Shown in pieces: positions 12,309 to 17,336 of a stretch of DNA of 17,336 bases. This stretch comes from Rickettsiales bacterium (lineage in GTDB: Bacteria; Pseudomonadota; Alphaproteobacteria; Rickettsiales; UBA1997), in NCBI GenBank assembly GCA_947455845.1, contig CANGQE010000007.1:1-17336 (forward strand), read 5' to 3'. Under the pieces are notes generated by a model, which ran no database searches, was not told the origin of the DNA, and saw only the letters and a program-made list of their open reading frames with translations. Position 1 is the stretch's first letter. Every line of letters begins with the position of its first letter. Made by a program: the position numbers and the translations under genes.

Positions 12309-14966
12309 ATGAAAACAGAATTCGTAACCAAATCTTCCCTGCAAGTAGGCAACAGAAACTACAAATTTTTCTCTTTAGTTGACGCCGCCCAAAAAGCCAA
12401 TCGCGATATTTCTAAATTACCTTACAGTTTAAAAATCCTCCTCGAAAATCTAATCAGAAATTTCGACGGTGAAATTATTTCCGACGAACACATCCTTGCC
12501 ATCATTGACTCAGTAGCAGATTCTAAAAAAAGAATCGAAATCGCCTTTTCTCCGTCTCGCGTTTTAATGCAAGATTTCACCGGAGTTCCTGCAGTAGTTG
12601 ATTTAGCAGCAATGCGTGATGCTGTTACACTTCTTAAAAAAGATCCGAAAAAAATTAACCCACTAGTGCCCGTCGATTTAGTAATCGATCACTCGGTACA
12701 AGTTGATTCTTACGGCTCTCCCGATTCATTGCAAAAAAATGTTCACCAAGAATTTGAACGTAATTTCGAACGTTACGAATTTCTAAAATGGGCCCAAGAA
12801 TCTTTCGATAATTTTCGCGCTGTACCCCCAGGAACCGGAATTTGTCACCAAGTAAATTTAGAAAATTTAGCCCGCGTAGTTTGGACTAAAAATATTGGCG
12901 GTGAAGTAATCGCTTATCCAGACACGGTAGTAGGAACTGACAGCCACACCACCATGATTAACGGTCTAGCCGTTTTAGGTTGGGGTGTTGGTGGTATTGA
13001 AGCGGAAGCGGCAATGTTGGGTCAGCCAATTTCAATGCTGATTCCTGAAGTAATCGGATTTAAATTAAGTGGTAAAATGCAAGAGGGTATTACTGCCACT
13101 GATCTAGTCTTAACCGTCACCCAAATTCTGCGTAAAAAAGGCGTTGTCGGAAAATTTGTTGAATTTTTTGGTCCTGCTCTTGCAACTCTTTCACTAGCTG
13201 ATCGCGCCACCATCGCCAACATGGCGCCTGAATATGGCGCAACTTGCGGTATTTTCCCGATTGATCAAGTTACTCTCGATTATTTAAACCTTACTGCCCG
13301 CGACGAAGATACGGTGTCACTAGTTGAAGCCTACGCCAAGGCTCAAGGAATCTTTGTTGAAAATCACGATTTGTCACCCGAATTTGGTGAAGTAATTGAG
13401 CTAGATATTTCAACAATTGAACCAAGCTTGGCCGGTCCAAAAAGACCTCAAGACCGAGTCAATCTTAGTCAGGTTCAAGGATCATTTGATGTTTTGCAAA
13501 ATGAGCTAAACACTTTCCACGAAGGTAAAATTTTAATTCCCGAACTTAATACCGATTTAGGTGATGGTGATGTTGTAATTGCTGCAATTACTTCTTGCAC
13601 CAACACTTCCAACCCATCAGTTCTAATTGCTGCAGGGTTGCTCGCCAAAAAAGCGGTGGAAAAAGGTTTGAAAGTCAGTAGTCATGTAAAAACTTCAATC
13701 GCACCGGGATCGCAAGTGGTGAGCGAATATCTAACTAATTCTGGTCTGCAAAATTATCTCGACCAACTTGGTTTTTACGTAGTTGGTTACGGCTGCACAA
13801 CTTGTATCGGAAATTCCGGTCCGTTGCATCACCAAATTGAAGATGTTATTAAATCAAAAAATCTTTTGGTTGGCGCGGTGCTTTCAGGAAATCGCAATTT
13901 TGAAGGTCGGGTTCATCCTTTAGTGAAGGCTAATTATTTAGCTTCTCCGCCATTAGTGGTTGCTTACGCCTTAGCCGGAAATTTAAAAATAAATCTTACT
14001 ACTGATCCGATTGGCACTGACACTAGCGGTCACAAAGTTTACTTAAGAGATTTGTGGCCAAGTAAAGCTGAAATTGACGCGGTGATTAACGCTAATATTA
14101 CCCGCGCAGTTTTTGCCAAAAAATACGCCGATTTGTGCAAAGGTGATGAGGCTTGGCAAAAAATTCAAGTTACCAAATCCGACACTTACAATTGGGATAA
14201 GAACAGCACTTACATTCGTTTGCCAAACTTCTTTGACGATCTTAATCGTGCTAACGCTGTTGAAGTTAAAGGTGCGAGAGTTCTTGGATTATTTGGTGAT
14301 TCAATCACCACCGATCACATTTCTCCGGCAGGAAATATTTCTGCTACATCTCCGGCGGCAGTTTATTTAATACAGAAAGGTGTCGCGAAAAATGATTTCA
14401 ATTCCTACGGCGCCAGACGCGGTAATCACGAAGTAATGTTGCGTGGAACTTTTGCTAATATCAGAATTAAAAATGAAATTCTGGGTGGCGTGAAAGAGGG
14501 CGGATTCACCAAAATTTTTGAAAAAGATGAAGTCACATCAATTTATGATGCGGCGATGTTTTACAAAGAAAAAAATATACCATTAGTAATTGTTGCTGGT
14601 AAAGAATATGGTACGGGATCTTCTCGTGACTGGGCTGCTAAAGGAACTTTTCTACTTGGAGTGAAAGCGGTAATTGCGGAAAGCTTTGAAAGAATTCACC
14701 GTTCTAACCTAATTGGAATGGGAGTTTTGCCACTGATTTTCCAAAATAATCAGACCAGAAAAACACTTGAACTTAAAGGGGATGAAGTGATTGATATTTT
14801 AGGAATCACTCCTAACATCCAACCGAAACAAGATATTAAGTGCATCATCACCAAGGCTGATGGTTCTAAGCAAGAGGTCACATTAACTTGTGGTATCGAT
14901 ACCGGTAACGAAGTTGAATATTTTAATCGTGGCGGAATTCTCCAATACGTAATGAATCAAATTTAA
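12309..14966 (+). CDS. acnA: Aconitate hydratase A
   Basis: Aconitase interconverts citrate and isocitrate in the TCA cycle, using a [4Fe-4S] cluster in the cytoplasm. The 885-residue length matches AcnA (E. coli about 890). The cluster ligands are Cys430 in ITSCTNTSNPS and Cys496 and Cys499 in GYGCTTCIGNSG. The substrate-binding segment VVGTDSHTTMINGLAVLGWG lies near 207-226, and the C-terminal swivel domain has GDSITTDHISPAG and GKEYGTGSSRDWAAKG. All domains are present, with no frameshift. It is followed after 21 bp by hpf on the same strand, so the two may be cotranscribed. A dispersed repeat lies just upstream. Confidence 0.98.
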   Translation: MKTEFVTKSSLQVGNRNYKFFSLVDAAQKANRDISKLPYSLKILLENLIRNFDGEIISDEHILAIIDSVADSKKRIEIAFSPSRVLMQDFTGVPAVVDLAAMRDAVTLLKKDPKKINPLVPVDLVIDHSVQVDSYGSPDSLQKNVHQEFERNFERYEFLKWAQESFDNFRAVPPGTGICHQVNLENLARVVWTKNIGGEVIAYPDTVVGTDSHTTMINGLAVLGWGVGGIEAEAAMLGQPISMLIPEVIGFKLSGKMQEGITATDLVLTVTQILRKKGVVGKFVEFFGPALATLSLADRATIANMAPEYGATCGIFPIDQVTLDYLNLTARDEDTVSLVEAYAKAQGIFVENHDLSPEFGEVIELDISTIEPSLAGPKRPQDRVNLSQVQGSFDVLQNELNTFHEGKILIPELNTDLGDGDVVIAAITSCTNTSNPSVLIAAGLLAKKAVEKGLKVSSHVKTSIAPGSQVVSEYLTNSGLQNYLDQLGFYVVGYGCTTCIGNSGPLHHQIEDVIKSKNLLVGAVLSGNRNFEGRVHPLVKANYLASPPLVVAYALAGNLKINLTTDPIGTDTSGHKVYLRDLWPSKAEIDAVINANITRAVFAKKYADLCKGDEAWQKIQVTKSDTYNWDKNSTYIRLPNFFDDLNRANAVEVKGARVLGLFGDSITTDHISPAGNISATSPAAVYLIQKGVAKNDFNSYGARRGNHEVMLRGTFANIRIKNEILGGVKEGGFTKIFEKDEVTSIYDAAMFYKEKNIPLVIVAGKEYGTGSSRDWAAKGTFLLGVKAVIAESFERIHRSNLIGMGVLPLIFQNNQTRKTLELKGDEVIDILGITPNIQPKQDIKCIITKADGSKQEVTLTCGIDTGNEVEYFNRGGILQYVMNQI

Positions 14967-14987
14967 GTAAATTAACCAACTAAAATT

Positions 14988-15608
14988 ATGCAAATAAGAG
15001 TAATCAGTTCAAACATGGATATTGGCCAATCTTTGACACAGTACGTCGAAGAAAATTTGGCAAAATCCATCAAAAAATATTTTGATAAAGCAATTAATGC
15101 CGAAGTTCACTTTTCTAAAGAAGGAAATCTTTTTAAAGTTGTAGTTACAGTTAATGAAGGAGTAAAAGGTGGAATCACTGTTAAGAGTAACGCTGAAGCC
15201 GGTGATGTTTACGGATGCTTCAACGAAGCTGCAGAAAAAGCTTCTAAGCAATTACGTCGTTACAAAAGAAAAATTAAGAATTATCGTCGAACTGGTGGCG
15301 GATTAAAATCAGTTGAGCCAAACTACCAAGCAATTGATTCCATGAAATATATTTTGCCTCCAATGGCTTACAATGTATTTGAAGAAATGGAAAATGAAGA
15401 AAGGGAAAGTGACGAGTTAGATCAATCTCTAAATGTCATTAACGAAAAAACTACCGACATCGAAGAATTAAGCGTGGATGAAGCGATCATGAAAATGGAT
15501 TTAGCTGACCTTCCGGCGCTTGTTTTCATCAATAAGTTGAACAAAAGAATCAATGTGGTTTACCACAGAAAAGACGGCAACATCTCTTGGATTGATCCAA
15601 GAGTTTAA
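14988..15608 (+). CDS. hpf: Long-form ribosome hibernation promoting factor
   Basis: A 206-residue protein that binds the 30S decoding region and dimerises ribosomes into 100S particles when growth stops. The N-terminal S30AE domain (about 1-105) starts MQIRVISSNMDIGQSLTQYV and contains the basic stretch SKQLRRYKRKIKNYRR. After a variable acidic linker, the C-terminal dimerisation domain (about 147-206) has DEAIMKMDLADLPALVFIN and ends NISWIDPRV. Presence of both domains marks the long form, which is usual in Alphaproteobacteria. It follows acnA by 21 bp and precedes rpsU, so stationary-phase control of ribosomes sits next to a ribosomal gene. Confidence 0.95.
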   Translation: MQIRVISSNMDIGQSLTQYVEENLAKSIKKYFDKAINAEVHFSKEGNLFKVVVTVNEGVKGGITVKSNAEAGDVYGCFNEAAEKASKQLRRYKRKIKNYRRTGGGLKSVEPNYQAIDSMKYILPPMAYNVFEEMENEERESDELDQSLNVINEKTTDIEELSVDEAIMKMDLADLPALVFINKLNKRINVVYHRKDGNISWIDPRV

Positions 15609-15622
15609 GTAAATTTTAAGAC

Positions 15623-15713
15623 AGATCCTGAAACAAGTTCAGGATGACAGAAACTAGTTGTTCGAGAGAAATCTCATCTACCCTTCCGTCATCCTGAACT
15701 TGTTTCAGGATCT
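15623..15713. repeat. Dispersed inverted repeat, copy 4
   Basis: Arms 15623-15648 and 15688-15713 are perfect reverse complements of 26 nt with a 39-nt loop unrelated to the other loops. It lies between hpf and rpsU, 14 bp after the hpf stop. Confidence 0.9.
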
Positions 15714-15760
15714 AAAAAGTAATCAAACAATTTTTCGGATCAAAAGGGGGTAAAGTTAAA

Positions 15761-15955
15761 ATGGACGTTACAGTTCACGGCCGAGGCAACTTGGAAATGG
15801 CAATCAGAGCTTTCAGAAAAAAAACCCAAAAAGAGGGTTTGGTGAAAGAAGCCAGAAGAAGAAAAGCCTTCGAAAAACCTTCTGAAAAAGTTAAAAGAAG
15901 AAGAGAAGAAAGCATTGCTCGTAAGAAAAAAGCTAGAAGAGGCGAAAATGGTTAA
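15761..15955 (+). CDS. rpsU: 30S ribosomal protein S21
   Basis: A 64-residue, strongly basic protein of the small ribosomal subunit. The N-terminus MDVTVHGRGNLEMAIRAFRK matches the S21 pattern, and the rest is a Lys/Arg helix (EARRRKAFEKPSEKVKRRRE) with a basic tail. Length is slightly below the 71 of E. coli. The start is fixed by a strong Shine-Dalgarno, AAGGGGG at 15744-15750, 10 nt before ATG. A strong terminator follows the stop closely, so rpsU ends a transcription unit. Confidence 0.95.
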   Translation: MDVTVHGRGNLEMAIRAFRKKTQKEGLVKEARRRKAFEKPSEKVKRRREESIARKKKARRGENG

Positions 15956-15965
15956 TTAACCTCTT

Positions 15966-16001
15966 AAATGGGGGCGTGGTAACATGCCCCCATTTGTTTT
16001 T
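15966..16001 (+). terminator. Rho-independent terminator of rpsU
   Basis: AAATGGGGGC (15966-15975) pairs with GCCCCCATTT (15986-15995) around a 10-nt loop, followed by GTTTTT. It has a strong GC-rich core and a T-run and starts 10 bp after the rpsU stop. Confidence 0.9.
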
Positions 16002-16003
16002 AA

Positions 16004-16094
16004 TTAACAATTATCAGTTAACAATTATCAGCTTAGCTTAACTGTTGTTTATTTAGTTCATTCCCCCCATTAACTGTTAACTGATAATTGTTAA
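16004..16094. repeat. AT-rich inverted repeat after rpsU
   Basis: TTAACAATTATCAGTTAACA (16004-16023) is a perfect inverted match to 16075-16094. The spacer contains partial extra copies of the same words (CAATTATCAG and TTAACTGTT). It belongs with the element at 5106-5177. It lies between the rpsU terminator and the next gene, 19 bp before that start. Confidence 0.75.
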
Positions 16095-16113
16095 CTACTA
16101 ATTGATCCTTCCC

Positions 16114-17336
16114 ATGAAACTCAGTCACAAAGATAAATCCCTACTCTTATTCGTTGCCGCTGCCCTAGTAGTGTTGTGGGGATTATACTCATTTTTTTCC
16201 AGCATCTTTTTTGCTACAACTTTTTATCCTTCCGACGTAAAAAAAATAGTCGCACATAAAGAAAGCCAATGGCTCAATGTTTCGCGCCCGCTGGAAATAG
16301 ACGATCTAAAAGAGCGCATCATCTTACTTGAATTTTGGAGTTACGGTTGTGTTAGTTGTCTTGAGGCTTTGCCAGAAATTAAAAGATTAGAAGAACAATT
16401 CGGCAGCAAGCTGTTGGTGATCGGAGTTCATTCCGGTAAATTAGAAAATGAAAAAGATGTGGCAGCAATTAAGAAAGCTATTTTGAAATATGATATTACC
16501 TATCCAGTGGTAAACGATCCGCACCTGAAAATCTGGAATAGTTTTTCGGTAAAAGATTTGCCAACTTTTATTTTAATCAATCCGCGCAGTAATGTAGTTG
16601 AAAGCTACGTCGGTGCCAAAAGCCTTGATAAAGTTAAGGTTGATCTCAAAGAGGTAATCTCAAAGTATAAATATAAAGTTAACCGAGATCCTTTGCCAAC
16701 GCTGCTCGAGAAGTATAATTTAATAGGCAATGTTTTGTCTTTTCCAACCAAGTTGGAATATGCCAACGACTTCTCTTATAAGTCGCGCCACTTGCCGGTA
16801 ATTTTTATCGCCAATAGTGGTAAAAATAATATTGTTGTGAGCTCCTTGTCAGGTGACATCGTAACCAAAATCGGATCGCCTAAAGAAGGTTTACAAGATG
16901 GTAGCTTTGACGTTGCCTCTTTTGACGCTCCTCACGGAATGCTTTATCAAGGTGGTAAGCTTTACGTGGCTGACACCGGCAATCACGCTTTACGCGAAAT
17001 TGATTTTAAAACCGGTAGAGTCTCAACCCTGATTGGCTCCGGTCAAAAAGGTGAAGTGGTGGAAAGTAATGGTGAATTCTTAGATGCCAAAAATCTTGAT
17101 CTCTCTTTGCCAACCGACATCGAATTTTTTCCCGACAGAAATAATATTGTAATTTCCAACTCGGGAACTCATCAAATTTTATCTTACAATATTGCGAAGC
17201 AAACAGTATCAATCCTTGCCGGTGATGGTTCGCAAGGTATTGAAGATGGGAAATATCCAGAAAATTCCTTGTCCCACACTACCGACATGTCGGCCTTTGG
17301 TCGTAAGCTTTATTTTGTTGATGCCGAAAGCTCTTC
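16114..17336 (+). CDS. Thioredoxin-like and NHL-repeat protein, 3' end outside the window
   Basis: The frame is open from ATG 16114 to the window end (407 codons so far). Residues 10-37 form a signal anchor. A thioredoxin-like domain follows, with the active-site-like CVSC at 79-82 in WSYGCVSCLEALPE, a GVHSGK strand and the cis-Pro region DLPTFILIN. From about residue 220, NHL-type beta-propeller blades begin, for example APHGMLYQGGKLYVADTGNH and LPTDIEFFPDRNNIVISN. This order matches NHLRC2-like proteins, which combine thioredoxin and NHL domains. The anchor would place it outside the cytoplasm, perhaps in thiol redox or protein interaction. The role in bacteria is not established. More blades are expected beyond the window. 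Confidence 0.85.
   Translation, partial: MKLSHKDKSLLLFVAAALVVLWGLYSFFSSIFFATTFYPSDVKKIVAHKESQWLNVSRPLEIDDLKERIILLEFWSYGCVSCLEALPEIKRLEEQFGSKLLVIGVHSGKLENEKDVAAIKKAILKYDITYPVVNDPHLKIWNSFSVKDLPTFILINPRSNVVESYVGAKSLDKVKVDLKEVISKYKYKVNRDPLPTLLEKYNLIGNVLSFPTKLEYANDFSYKSRHLPVIFIANSGKNNIVVSSLSGDIVTKIGSPKEGLQDGSFDVASFDAPHGMLYQGGKLYVADTGNHALREIDFKTGRVSTLIGSGQKGEVVESNGEFLDAKNLDLSLPTDIEFFPDRNNIVISNSGTHQILSYNIAKQTVSILAGDGSQGIEDGKYPENSLSHTTDMSAFGRKLYFVDAESS

Overview
The window is AT-rich and reads like an alphaproteobacterial chromosome, most likely a Rickettsiales-type, host-associated lineage or a close relative. The support is: a single-TM TimA/Tim44-domain protein (a family typical of Alphaproteobacteria); a very large VirB6/TrbL protein with a signal peptide and a cysteine-rich ectodomain, the architecture known from Rickettsiales type IV secretion systems; a tRNA-His that keeps the encoded G-1:C73 pair; and many short palindromic intergenic repeats. 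I cannot name a genus from this alone, and Holosporales-like or free-living relatives remain possible.

Left part (1 to about 7300) looks accessory. A tRNA-Ser(GCT) is followed at once by a degenerate array with a 10-bp period. Then come an acyltransferase-3 membrane protein (minus strand), about 930 bp with no confident gene but several inverted repeats, a small exported peptide, a cupin, a gene fragment ending inside a perfect 38-bp inverted repeat, and a lipoprotein that looks like a secreted phospholipase A2 with a 13-bp inverted repeat just upstream. On the minus strand follow an unidentified gene fragment, a nickel/cobalt exporter (RcnA/NicO) broken by two apparent single-base deletions, and a TauE/SafE-family permease. 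A beta-barrel outer-membrane porin on the plus strand closes this part.

Right part (about 7300 to the end) is mostly core genes on the plus strand: short-form hisG overlapping virB6 by 11 bp, tRNA-His(GTG), the TimA-like protein, aconitase acnA, long-form ribosome hibernation factor hpf, rpsU with a strong terminator, and a thioredoxin-NHL repeat protein that runs off the window.

Four copies of one inverted-repeat family (arms of 26 to 32 bp, unrelated loops) sit in the gaps tauE/porin, porin/hisG, timA/acnA and hpf/rpsU, with a decayed copy near 2605-2640. A second set of AT-rich inverted repeats lies at 5106-5177, 11414-11482 and 16004-16094. These repeats explain most of the intergenic space and create false N-terminal extensions such as the one in front of hisG. 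No CRISPR array, transposase or rRNA is visible. The most distinctive points are the phospholipase lipoprotein, the hisG-virB6 overlap, the 10-bp phased array after the tRNA, the 38-bp inverted repeat and the doubly frameshifted metal exporter.
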